64,000 bases of DNA from Halomonas sp. GD1P12 (GTDB taxonomy: Bacteria; Pseudomonadota; Gammaproteobacteria; Pseudomonadales; Halomonadaceae), in assembly GCF_025725645.1 (NCBI RefSeq), contig NZ_CP107007.1, positions 434,001 to 498,000 on the forward strand, written 5' to 3'. The notes below the pieces were generated by a model that was given only the letters and a program-made list of their open reading frames with translations, searched no databases and was not told the origin of the DNA. Below are positions 8,596-16,235 of this stretch, one piece after another (positions within the stretch are counted from its first letter, which is position 1; every line of letters begins with the position of its first letter). Made by a program: the position numbers and the translations under genes.

Positions 8596-9930
8596 TTAGC
8601 CCATGATCAGGTTGGGCAGCCACAAAGCGATGCCGGGGAACAGGCACAAAAGCAGGATGCCCAGCACCATGCACAGCGCGTAGGGGAGGCTTCCCAGCAA
8701 AATGTCGCGCAGCGAAATATCTGGCGCGATGCCCTTGATGATGAACAGGTTGAGCCCCACCGGCGGGGTGATCAGGCCGATCTCCAGGTTGATGGTCAGG
8801 ATGACCGCGAACCAGTAGGGGTCGAAGTCGGCGGCCAGTATGATCGGCAGCAGAATCGGCGCGGTCATGACGATGACCGCCACCGGCGGCAAAAAGAAGC
8901 CGGCGACCAGCAGGAACAGGTTGATGATGCCCATCAGCACCCAGCGGTTGACCTCCAGATTGGCGATCGCCTCGGCGACGGTCTGGGTGATGAACATCGA
9001 CGAGAGCGCATAGGCGAACACCTCGGCGGTGGCGATCACCAGCATGATCATCACGCTTTCGCGCAGCGAGTCGCGCATGATCAGCTTGATCGGCCCCACC
9101 TGCCACATGCGGTAGATGATCACCGCCAAAGCGAGGCAGAGAAACGCGCCGACGCCGGCGGCCTCCGACGGCGTGGCCACACCGCCGTAGAGCGCGAATA
9201 GAATGCCCGCGACCACGGCGAGGAAGGGCAGCACCCGTACCAGCGCCTTCAGGTTGGCATCGACGTTCTCCTTGACCGTTTGGGTGAGCTTTTCCGCCGA
9301 GGCCGCCATGGGATTGTTATATCCACCGGCCATCTTGCAGGCGATCATGGTCCACACCATGAACAGCCCGGCCAGCATGAACCCGGGTACGACCCCGGCA
9401 ATGAATAGCCGCCCGATCGAGGTCTCCGTCGAGATGCCGTAGATGATCATGGTGACCGAGGGCGGAATCAGAATGCCCAGCGTGCCGCCGGCGGCGATGC
9501 AGCCCGCGGCCACGCCATCGGGGTAGCCGCGCACGCGCATCTCTGGAATGCCCATCTTGCCGATCGCCGCACAGGTGGCCGGTGACGAGCCGGAAAGCGC
9601 GGCGAAGATCGAGCAGGCGCCGATGTTGGACACCGCGAGCCCGCCAGGCAGCCGGCCCATCCACAAATCCAGCGAGCGGTACAAGTCGCGCCCGGTTGGC
9701 GAGGAGGCCACCGCCGCGCCCATCAGAATGAACATCGGAATGGCGACGAAGCCGAACTCGGCGATACGGTCGAAAAAGGTTTCACCGAAGTAGGTAAGCT
9801 CCGAAGGCCCACGGTCGTAGAGCAGGGCGAGCAGCGACACGCCGCCGAGGGCAAATGCGATCGGCGTGCCGATCGCCATCAGCACAATCAAGCCTACCGC
9901 CACCACGATACCTAGCGTGATTGGATCCAT
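8596..9930 (-). CDS. dctM: TRAP transporter large permease (DctM), malonate system
   Basis: I start at the ATG of MDPITLGIVVAVG (444 residues), preceded by GGGGAGGG about 7 bases away. An upstream in-frame extension of 59 residues overlaps dctQ and is Arg/Gly-rich shadow sequence. About 12 hydrophobic segments are visible, with the family blocks AALSGSSPATCAAIGKMGIPEM and GGTLGILIPPSVTMIIYG, then MLVIATAEVFAYALSS and LEIGLITPPVGLNLFIIKG. It should form the sodium-driven translocation channel in the inner membrane with the preceding DctQ and the DctP binding protein. The malonate assignment comes from the operon. Confidence 0.93.
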   Translation of the reverse strand: MDPITLGIVVAVGLIVLMAIGTPIAFALGGVSLLALLYDRGPSELTYFGETFFDRIAEFGFVAIPMFILMGAAVASSPTGRDLYRSLDLWMGRLPGGLAVSNIGACSIFAALSGSSPATCAAIGKMGIPEMRVRGYPDGVAAGCIAAGGTLGILIPPSVTMIIYGISTETSIGRLFIAGVVPGFMLAGLFMVWTMIACKMAGGYNNPMAASAEKLTQTVKENVDANLKALVRVLPFLAVVAGILFALYGGVATPSEAAGVGAFLCLALAVIIYRMWQVGPIKLIMRDSLRESVMIMLVIATAEVFAYALSSMFITQTVAEAIANLEVNRWVLMGIINLFLLVAGFFLPPVAVIVMTAPILLPIILAADFDPYWFAVILTINLEIGLITPPVGLNLFIIKGIAPDISLRDILLGSLPYALCMVLGILLLCLFPGIALWLPNLIMG

Positions 9931-9932
9931 GG

Positions 9933-10454
9933 TTAGCCCTCCCCGCGCAGAATGTCGGCCACGTACTGCAGCGACAAAAGCGTCGCGCCCAGCGCCATGG
10001 GCAGAAGCGCCGGCCAGAGCGGCGGGTTCCAGACCGAGCCGGTGGTCCAGCCACCGTGAAACGCCTCGATCACGTAGACCCAGGCGCCGTAGGCAAGCGC
10101 GACGCAAAAGCCCAGCCCGAAGAGCGCGGCGATCAGCTGCATCGCGCGCTTGACCACGCCCCCAAGGGCGTCGGGTAAAATGGTGATGGCGACGTGGCCC
10201 CCGGTCATCAGCACGTAGGGGCTTCCCAGCAGCATGGCGCCGGTCACGGAGAAGATGGTGAACTCGGTTTGCCAGCTGGTGCTCATGCCCAGCGCGTAGC
10301 GGATGAACACCATTTGGCAGATCGCCAGCACCCCGGCGATGAACAGCGCGCAGGCGAGATAAGCAAAAAAGCGCGAAAGTATATCCATGGAGCGGATATA
10401 CCCGCCGATGACCCCGGCGCGCGCGGCGGGGCGTTGCGTCGTTGTAGTCGTCAT
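9933..10454 (-). CDS. dctQ: TRAP transporter small permease (DctQ), malonate system
   Basis: The protein has 173 residues with four TM segments (FFAYLACALFIAGVLAICQMV, FSVTGAMLLGSPYVLM, LIAALFGLGFCVALAYGAW and ALLPMALGATLLSLQYV). The conserved SWQTEFTIFSVTGAMLLGSPYVL and GGHVAITIL blocks of DctQ are present. It scaffolds the large subunit. It ends 3 bases before the dctM start, so the pair is coupled. It starts 90 bases after the dctP stop, and that gap holds a strong hairpin. Confidence 0.9.
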   Translation of the reverse strand: MTTTTTQRPAARAGVIGGYIRSMDILSRFFAYLACALFIAGVLAICQMVFIRYALGMSTSWQTEFTIFSVTGAMLLGSPYVLMTGGHVAITILPDALGGVVKRAMQLIAALFGLGFCVALAYGAWVYVIEAFHGGWTTGSVWNPPLWPALLPMALGATLLSLQYVADILRGEG

Positions 10455-10483
10455 AAAGGCCTCATCGAGCTAAGCGGGCGATA

Positions 10484-10527
10484 CCCCTGGCCACTGCCTG
10501 CGTACTGACGCGCGAAGTGGCCAGGGG
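10484..10527 (-). promoter_or_regulatory. Intercistronic hairpin between dctP and dctQ
   Basis: The arms CCCCTGGCCACT (10484-10495) and AGTGGCCAGGGG (10516-10527) are perfect complements, 12 base pairs with a 20-base loop. No T-run follows on the minus strand, so it is not a normal intrinsic terminator. It is placed 17 bases after the dctP stop and before dctQ. By analogy with other binding-protein operons it probably protects the dctP transcript end and lowers dctQM expression. Confidence 0.75.
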
Positions 10528-10544
10528 GGAGCGTGAGTAAGGGC

Positions 10545-11534
10545 TTACTCGACCGCTAATGCCGCATCGATGATGGCCTGCCCGTTGGGAACGCTTTCGG
10601 CGAAGTTCTTGTAGGAGGTCTCGCGGGCAATATCCAGCCAGGCGTTGTAATCCTCTTCGCTCATGCTGACCACCTCGACCCCGTTCTCCTCGTAGACATC
10701 GACCATCTGCTGGTCGATGGCCGCGGCCTCTTCGGCAAAGAACGCCTCGGCGGCTTCACCGGCCTCCATCAGCGCGGTCTGTTGCGCCTCATCAAGGCCC
10801 TGCCAGACCTGCTCGGAGATCAGAATGGGCTCGTACATGAACCACAGCGCAAAGTCGCCGGGCTGGGTCATGCAGTCGACCTGCTCGAAAAGCCGGTAGG
10901 AGATGAACGACATCGAGGAGGTGTTGGCAGCGTCGAGCACGCCGGTCTGCATGGCGGTATAGATCTCGGAGGAGGGCATCGAGGAGATCGAGGCGCCGGC
11001 GGCTTCGAGCATCTCTTCAAACGCCGGGCCCGCCGCGCGGATGTTCTGGCCTTCGATCGTGTCCGGCGAGGTAATACACTGCTGGCTCGAGGCGAAGCCG
11101 CCGGAAAGCCAGGCATCCGCCAGCACGCGGGCGCCGCCGTCGATGATGACCTCCTTGATCATCGCCATGTACTCGGAGTCGTTGAGGCGTTGGGCGTGCG
11201 CCTGGTTGCGCACCAGTCCCGGCATCAGCGTCGCCGAAAACTCCGGGTGGCGGCCGCTGGCGTAATCCAGCGGCAGGGACGTGATATCGAGGCGGCCGCG
11301 GGTAATGGCGCCCCACTGTTCGCGCGCCTTGAACAGCGACTGACCGGGATAGACTTCGATGGTCAGGCCTACATCGGCGGCGGCCACGTCGCGGGCCATC
11401 ATCTGGACCATTTCATCGCGAATGTCGCCCTGGCCACCGGGAAACTGGTGCGAGGCGCGTAGAACGGTATCGGCAGAGGCGGCGGATGCGCAGAGCGCAA
11501 GGGCGGTCGCCATCGGGAGTACGATGGGTTTCAT
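10545..11534 (-). CDS. dctP: TRAP transporter periplasmic binding protein (DctP), probable malonate receptor
   Basis: The protein has 329 residues. A Sec signal peptide ends at ASAASA-DTVLRASHQFPGG. The DctP signature is visible: EGQNIRAAGPAFEEMLEAAG, where the arginine is the usual carboxylate anchor, then MPSSEIYTAMQTGVLDAANTSS. It should bind a dicarboxylate in the periplasm and deliver it to DctQM. The operon with malonyl-CoA synthetase and decarboxylase points to malonate. It is the first gene of the operon and divergent from the GntR gene; promoter and operator lie at 11585-11636. Confidence 0.9.
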   Translation of the reverse strand: MKPIVLPMATALALCASAASADTVLRASHQFPGGQGDIRDEMVQMMARDVAAADVGLTIEVYPGQSLFKAREQWGAITRGRLDITSLPLDYASGRHPEFSATLMPGLVRNQAHAQRLNDSEYMAMIKEVIIDGGARVLADAWLSGGFASSQQCITSPDTIEGQNIRAAGPAFEEMLEAAGASISSMPSSEIYTAMQTGVLDAANTSSMSFISYRLFEQVDCMTQPGDFALWFMYEPILISEQVWQGLDEAQQTALMEAGEAAEAFFAEEAAAIDQQMVDVYEENGVEVVSMSEEDYNAWLDIARETSYKNFAESVPNGQAIIDAALAVE

Positions 11535-11584
11535 GGGGCATCTCCAACGTTTGTTTTTGTGTGTTTGGAAGCGCTTTTAATGTT

Positions 11585-11601
11585 CATCAGTGAGACTGAT
11601 G
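11585..11601. promoter_or_regulatory. Palindromic operator candidate (CATCAGT-GAG-ACTGATG)
   Basis: This is a perfect inverted repeat with 7-base arms and a 3-base spacer in the 146-base gap between dctP and the GntR gene. It begins right downstream of the predicted -10 box of the dctP promoter, at about the start of transcription, where a bound repressor would block it. The divergent GntR/FCD protein is the obvious candidate ligand. Confidence 0.6.
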
Positions 11602-11607
11602 TATATT

Positions 11608-11636
11608 TCAATAGCGTTTCAGTGTGCTAATGTCAA
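11608..11636 (-). promoter_or_regulatory. Sigma-70-type promoter for the dctP-matB operon
   Basis: Read on the minus strand: a perfect -35 TTGACA (11636-11631), a 17-base spacer, then TATTGA (11613-11608) as -10. Transcription would start around 11600, inside the palindrome, about 65 bases before the dctP ATG. Confidence 0.5.
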
Positions 11637-11680
11637 GAAGCATGCATAACAAAAATAAACGTCAAGCACGAGGAAAAGCC

Positions 11681-12364
11681 ATGGTTTCCACCAAGCGCTC
11701 CAGCGCTCAGCGACTGCGCGACAGTCTCGAAGACGACATCATCAACGGCCGACGAAAACCCGGCGAGCGGCTCGACCCGGAAGAACTTGGCCGTGCGTTC
11801 AACGTATCGCGCACGCCGGTTCGCGAAGCGTTTCAGCACCTGGTGGCGAGCGGGCTGGTCACCGTGTCGCCCAAAAAGGGCACCTTCGTGGCAAGCGTGG
11901 GGCTTGACCGGCTCATCGAGATGTTCGAGGTCATGGCGGAACTCGAGGGCATGTGCGCTCGGCTGGCGGCGCGGCGCATCACCGAGACGGAGCTCGACGC
12001 CCTGCAAGTCGCCCATCGGCGCTGTGAGGCCGCGGCGCTGGCCGGCGACACCGACGAGTACTACTACGAAAACGAGCGCTTTCACGAGTGCATCTACGCC
12101 GCCAGCCATAATACCTTTCTGGCCCTCGAGGCGCGTCAGCTCAAGCAGCGGCTCAAGCCCTACCGGCGCCTGCAGCTGCAGGTCCGCCAGCGCATGCGTG
12201 GATCGCTAGCCGAGCATCAAACGATCGTCGATGCGATCACCCGGGGCGACGCCGCCCAGGCCGAGCAGGCGCTTTGCGAGCACGTGTTGATCCAGGGCGA
12301 GCGGTTCAGCGACTTCGCCGCCAGCGTTCATCGCCTTCAAGCCCAGGTAGGCTCGACTGGCTAG
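11681..12364 (+). CDS. GntR family regulator, FCD (FadR) subfamily, probable malonate-operon regulator
   Basis: I start at the ATG of MVSTKRSSAQ (227 residues), with GAGGAAAA about 6 bases upstream. A longer frame from 11624 lacks a ribosome site. The winged helix is at residues 8-72 (GERLDPEELGRAFNVSRTPVREAFQHL is typical GntR), and an FCD ligand domain follows with the metal-binding histidines in NERFHECIY, SLAEHQTIV and CEHVLIQ. It is divergent from the malonate TRAP operon and so resembles MatR-type regulators of malonate genes. The ligand is probably malonate or malonyl-CoA (inference). Confidence 0.88.
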   Translation: MVSTKRSSAQRLRDSLEDDIINGRRKPGERLDPEELGRAFNVSRTPVREAFQHLVASGLVTVSPKKGTFVASVGLDRLIEMFEVMAELEGMCARLAARRITETELDALQVAHRRCEAAALAGDTDEYYYENERFHECIYAASHNTFLALEARQLKQRLKPYRRLQLQVRQRMRGSLAEHQTIVDAITRGDAAQAEQALCEHVLIQGERFSDFAASVHRLQAQVGSTG

Positions 12365-12454
12365 GGTAATGTCCCGATCGGTGGGATGATGGTCCTTGCC
12401 GACACGACGCCGGCGGCGGACACTGGGCCGACCCTCTCGATTCGGAGACGCCGC

Positions 12455-13453
12455 GTGACGCGCCCCATCGCCTTCATTGCCTACCCCGACTGCCAGATGC
12501 TCGATATCAGCGGACCCTGGCAGGTCTTTGCCACTGCCAACAAACTCAGCGGTGAAACGCGCTATCGCTTGAGCCTCGCGGCGAGCACGCCGGGCATGAT
12601 CACCACCAACGGCGGCCTCGCGGTTCAGGCCGATTGCGCCGTCGGCGAGCTGTTACGTCAGCCGCTCGATACGCTGCTGGTCGCCGGCGGCAGCGGCGTG
12701 ATGCAGGCGCGCTTTGATCCGGCCCTGACGGCGGCGCTTTGTAAGCTTTCGCCCAACGTGCGTCGGCTGGGATCGATCTGCAGCGGGGCGTTTCTGCTGG
12801 CCGAGGCGGGGCTTCTGGACGGCTGCCGCGTGACCACTCACTGGCGCCGGGCCGAGCAGCTGGCGCGCGAATATCCGCGCCTTGCCGTCGAGCCCGACGC
12901 GCTCTATCTCGAAAGCCGCGGGCGCTACACCAGCGCCGGCGTCACGGCGGGTATCGACCTGGCGCTTTCGCTGGTCGAGGCCGACCAGGGGGCCACGCTT
13001 GCCGGGCAGATCGCCCGGGAGCTGGTGATGTTCTTGCACCGGCCCGGCGGGCAGTCGCAGTTCAGCGAGATGCTGCAAGGTCAAGGCCGCGCCGGGCCAC
13101 TCAAGCGGCTTTTGGATGTGCTTCACGCCGACCCCGGCGCCGCGCACAGCCTCGAGAGCATGGCGGCGGTCATGGCGGTCTCGCCGCGCCACCTCACCAG
13201 GCTGTTCAAGCGCCACCTGGCGCTCACCCCCGGCACCTACCTGACCCGGCTGCGCCTGGAGCAGGCGCGTGGAGCATTGCTCGATGCCCCGAACGTGTCG
13301 CTCGAGCGTCTGGCGGGGCGCTGGGGGCTGGGCGGCGCCGAGCAGCTTCGCCGGCTCTTTCAGCGCCACTACGGCGTTTCGCCGTCCGTTTACCGCCAGC
13401 GCTTTCACCACGGGTACCGCGAACCCCTTCAAGGAGAACCCCCATGCCGCTAA
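12455..13453 (+). CDS. GlxA-type AraC family regulator (DJ-1/PfpI domain plus AraC helix-turn-helix)
   Basis: I prefer the GTG of MTRPIAFIAYPDCQML (332 residues) because GGAG lies 7 bases upstream; an ATG at 12386 gives 23 more residues with poor ribosome-site spacing. Residues about 4-175 form a class I glutamine-amidotransferase-like DJ-1/PfpI domain with the elbow GSICSGAFLLAEAGLL. The C-terminal AraC domain follows (AVMAVSPRHLTRLFKRHLALTPGTYLTRLRLEQAR). Such proteins usually activate catabolic genes. The MFS gene overlaps its end by 10 bases, so this pair is one operon and the carrier is the likely target. Confidence 0.88.
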   Translation: MTRPIAFIAYPDCQMLDISGPWQVFATANKLSGETRYRLSLAASTPGMITTNGGLAVQADCAVGELLRQPLDTLLVAGGSGVMQARFDPALTAALCKLSPNVRRLGSICSGAFLLAEAGLLDGCRVTTHWRRAEQLAREYPRLAVEPDALYLESRGRYTSAGVTAGIDLALSLVEADQGATLAGQIARELVMFLHRPGGQSQFSEMLQGQGRAGPLKRLLDVLHADPGAAHSLESMAAVMAVSPRHLTRLFKRHLALTPGTYLTRLRLEQARGALLDAPNVSLERLAGRWGLGGAEQLRRLFQRHYGVSPSVYRQRFHHGYREPLQGEPPCR

Positions 13454-14592
13454 CGGTCATCCTGCTATCGCTTTGCCAGGCGCTGCTGGTCAGCGGCAAC
13501 ATCCTCTTGATCGCGGTCTCGCCGCTGGTCGGCGCCGCGCTCGCCCCCAGTGCCTCACTTGCCACGATGCCGGTGGCGAGCCAGTGGCTGGGACTGATGT
13601 GCGCCACCGTGCCCGCCTCCCTGATCATGGGCAAGCTTGGGCGCAAGCGCGGCTTCGTGCTGGGTAATCTCGTCGGGCTTTTGGGCACCGGGGTGGCCAT
13701 GGCGGCGCTGACGCTGGGCCGCTTCCCGCTTTTCCTGCTCGCGACCTTTTTGATCGGCGTGGGCATCGGCTTTGGCCAGCTCTACCGCTTTGCCGCACTG
13801 GAAGCCGCCGAGGCGCGCCACCGCGAGCGCGCCCTGGGGCTGGTCATGGGCGGGGGCTTGCTCGCCGCCTTCGCCGGCCCCTGGCTTGCCCGGTTCAGCC
13901 GCGAGCTCTCCGACATACCGTTTCTGGCAAGCTTTGCGGGGCTCGCCATGCTCTACGTGCTCGCGCTGGGTCTGCTGCTCGTCACCCGGCTCCCGCCGGC
14001 ATTCAGTGAGGCGTCGACGGGCGAGCAGCGCCCGCTGGGCGAGATTCTACGCCAGCCCGCCTTCCTGGTGGCGGTCGTCTCGGCAATGGTCGGCTACGCG
14101 GTGATGAACCTGGCGATGACGGCCACGCCCTTGGCCATGAGTCACGTCGGCCACGGCTTCGATCACGTGGCCATGACCATTCAGTGGCACGTGGTGGCGA
14201 TGTTCGCGCCGTCGTTTTTCACCGGGCCCTTGATCGCCCGGCTGGGCGCTCGCACGGTGATCGTCGTGGGCTGCCTGCTGCTGGCGGCGAGCACGCTGGC
14301 CGCTCAGTTGTCGCTCAGCGTTGCCGGCTTCAACGTGGCGCTGGTGCTGCTCGGCCTTGGCTGGAACTTTACGTTTCTGCCGGCCACCGGGCTCGTCGGC
14401 CAGGCCTGGCGCCCGGCGGAGAAAGCGCGGGTGCAGGCAGCCAACGAGTTTCTGGTGTTCGGCGCCGTGGCGGTGTCGGCGCTCGCGGCCGGGCCGCTGG
14501 TGAGCACGCTCGGCTGGGCGGCGCTCAACGCGTGGCTGCTGCCGGTGTCGCTGTTACCCATTGCCTTGCTGGCCTGGCAGCGCTACCGGTAG
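13444..14592 (+). CDS. Major facilitator superfamily transporter
   Basis: The protein has 382 residues with about 12 hydrophobic segments. A variant of the MFS loop 2-3 motif is visible as GKLGRKRGFVLGNLVG (residues 62-77). A second cytoplasmic loop around residue 190 (TRLPPAFSEASTGEQRPLG) divides the two six-helix halves. The short form without long loops resembles bacterial YfkF/YcxA-like exporters. Substrate unknown. Its ATG lies inside the end of the AraC-type regulator gene, which suggests coupled translation and a local regulator-transporter pair. Confidence 0.85.
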   Translation: MPLTVILLSLCQALLVSGNILLIAVSPLVGAALAPSASLATMPVASQWLGLMCATVPASLIMGKLGRKRGFVLGNLVGLLGTGVAMAALTLGRFPLFLLATFLIGVGIGFGQLYRFAALEAAEARHRERALGLVMGGGLLAAFAGPWLARFSRELSDIPFLASFAGLAMLYVLALGLLLVTRLPPAFSEASTGEQRPLGEILRQPAFLVAVVSAMVGYAVMNLAMTATPLAMSHVGHGFDHVAMTIQWHVVAMFAPSFFTGPLIARLGARTVIVVGCLLLAASTLAAQLSLSVAGFNVALVLLGLGWNFTFLPATGLVGQAWRPAEKARVQAANEFLVFGAVAVSALAAGPLVSTLGWAALNAWLLPVSLLPIALLAWQRYR

Positions 14593-14622
14593 GATCGTGC
14601 TTTTGATAAAGAGCGAGTCTCC

Positions 14623-14988
14623 ATGATAGCCAAACGAGAGCGCGGAAGAGTCGAGCGCGCGCTGGTCGATTCGCTCACTCGCGCCTGCGAGGAGGCCAAG
14701 TTCGAGCTCGACGGGTTCGTCTGGCTTACCCACGAGGTGGATTACGGCCACTTTCCAGCAAGCCTGCGCGTCATCTGGGTCTTCGATACCGACGCCCACT
14801 TGGCCCAGGCGCTGAAAGGGGAGGGTCAGCAGCGGCTGGAGGCGCTGACGACGGTGGCGCTCGAGGAGGCCGGCGTGGCTATCGAAACCCCTGCCCGGCA
14901 CATCGAGGTTGATAGCGAACAGGCCTGCGCACGTACCCACGGCGGCGACTGGCGGCGCCGGTTGCGCGATAAAGGGGTCAAGCACTGA
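14623..14988 (+). CDS. Conserved hypothetical protein (sometimes annotated Fis-family)
   Basis: A 121-residue soluble protein. Its centre, AKFELDGFVWLTHEVDYGHFPASLRVIWVF, matches a short conserved protein of Pseudomonas-like genomes that is often labelled Fis-family, although I see no Fis helix-turn-helix here. It ends in a basic RRRLRDKGVKH tail. Its stop codon overlaps the start of the DUF1289 gene by one base (TGATG), so the two are coupled. Function unknown. Confidence 0.65.
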   Translation: MIAKRERGRVERALVDSLTRACEEAKFELDGFVWLTHEVDYGHFPASLRVIWVFDTDAHLAQALKGEGQQRLEALTTVALEEAGVAIETPARHIEVDSEQACARTHGGDWRRRLRDKGVKH

Positions 14989-15161
14989 TGGCTCAGAAGA
15001 TCGAAAGTCCCTGTATCGGGGTTTGCCAGCTCAAGAGCGGGCTTTGCACCGGCTGCGGGCGCAACATGGACGAGATCAGCCGCTGGTCTTCCATGAAGCG
15101 TCCGGAAAAGATGTCAACGCTCAAGCGCGCCGAGCAGCGACGCAAGAAGCTCGCGCGCTGA
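14988..15161 (+). CDS. DUF1289 small Cys-rich protein
   Basis: The sequence reads a 57-residue protein beginning MAQKIESPCIGVCQLKSG. Four cysteines in the pattern C-x3-C-x6-C-x2-C (SPCIGVC then LCTGCGR) are the DUF1289 signature and probably bind a metal. EISRWSSM and a basic tail follow, as usual for the family. Function unknown. It is translationally coupled to the preceding gene and convergent with the ABC transporter. Confidence 0.88.
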   Translation: MAQKIESPCIGVCQLKSGLCTGCGRNMDEISRWSSMKRPEKMSTLKRAEQRRKKLAR

Positions 15162-15191
15162 ACGCCTTCTGTCGGCCAGCTTCTGCGCCGG

Positions 15192-16235
15192 CTAATCCCT
15201 TTCCAGGCACCAGCCCTCGGTCAGCGACAACGCCACCGGCTGGCCGGGCGCCAGCGCGTGCGGGTGGTAGGCCATGAGCGCGGTGCCATCCAAAAGGCGC
15301 AGGTGCAGCTCGAAGCGCTCGCCGCGAAACGTCTGGTGCTCGACGCAGGCGATCAGATCCTGATCAATCGGGGCATCCGGCTTGATGCGAACGTGCTCCG
15401 GGCGCACCAGCACCGGCTGGGTGCGGGCTTGGGCAGGGGCGGCCAGGCCCTGCATCAGCGCGGCCTCTTCAAGGCGCTGGCCCGGGGCACCGGTGGCGAT
15501 GTAAAGCTCGCTGCCCTGGCCGATGAAGCCCGCGACCCACTGGCTTCTGGGCTCGCGATAGAGCGTCTCGGGCGTGGCCCACTGAACGAGGCGGCCTTCG
15601 CGCATCACCGCGATGCGATCCGCCAGCGCCATCGCTTCGCTCTGGTCGTGGGTCACGTAGACCATGGTGGCCTGGGTGCGGCGGTGAAACGCGTGAAAGC
15701 TCTGCTCCATGGCGGCGCGCAGGTGACGGTCCAGGTTTGCCAGCGGCTCGTCGAGCAGCACTACCGCCGGGTCGGTGACAAGACATCGGGCAAGCGCGAC
15801 GCGCTGGCGCTGGCCGCCGGAAAGTTGCTGGGGCGTGCGGCTGGCGTAGCCTTCGAGCTCTACCAGCGCCAGCGCTCGCTGGACGCGTTCGCGGTAGGCC
15901 TGGCCGCGCACCTTCTTGAGCTTGAGCGGGTAGCCGACGTTGTCCGCCACGCTCATGTGCGGCCATAGCGCGTAGGACTGAAACACCATCGCCATGTGGC
16001 GCTGCTCCGGCTCGACGTGGTGCGAAGCGCTTGCCAGCAGCGACTCATTCAGGCGGATCTCGCCGCGGGAGACCGGCTCGAAGCCCGCCAGCATGCGCAG
16101 CATCGTGGTCTTGCCGCAACCGCTGGGGCCAAGGAGCGCCACGAACTCACCGGGCTCCACGGTGAGCGACAGGTCGTCGACGGCGGCGTGCTCGCCAAAG
16201 AACTTGCTCACACCGTCGATACTCAGCGCTGCCAT
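15192..16235 (-). CDS. ABC importer ATP-binding protein, ferric-iron/spermidine type
   Basis: The start is the ATG of MAALSIDGVSKFF (347 residues); the frame stays open upstream but that is shadow of the permease gene. Walker A GPSGCGKTT is near 38-46, Q-loop VFQSYALW, signature LSGGQRQRVALARC, Walker B VVLLDEPLANLD and H-loop VTHD. A C-terminal TOBE regulatory domain occupies about 270-347. The type is FbpC/PotA. It overlaps the permease gene by 13 bases. In the binding protein-permease-ATPase operon it powers uptake; the substrate may be Fe(III) or a phosphonate, not resolved here. Confidence 0.9.
   Translation of the reverse strand: MAALSIDGVSKFFGEHAAVDDLSLTVEPGEFVALLGPSGCGKTTMLRMLAGFEPVSRGEIRLNESLLASASHHVEPEQRHMAMVFQSYALWPHMSVADNVGYPLKLKKVRGQAYRERVQRALALVELEGYASRTPQQLSGGQRQRVALARCLVTDPAVVLLDEPLANLDRHLRAAMEQSFHAFHRRTQATMVYVTHDQSEAMALADRIAVMREGRLVQWATPETLYREPRSQWVAGFIGQGSELYIATGAPGQRLEEAALMQGLAAPAQARTQPVLVRPEHVRIKPDAPIDQDLIACVEHQTFRGERFELHLRLLDGTALMAYHPHALAPGQPVALSLTEGWCLERD

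Noticed and set aside
9931..10107. 59-residue N-terminal extension of the first dctM
   Set aside because: It overlaps dctQ and is Arg/Gly-rich. A good ribosome site precedes the ATG at 9930.
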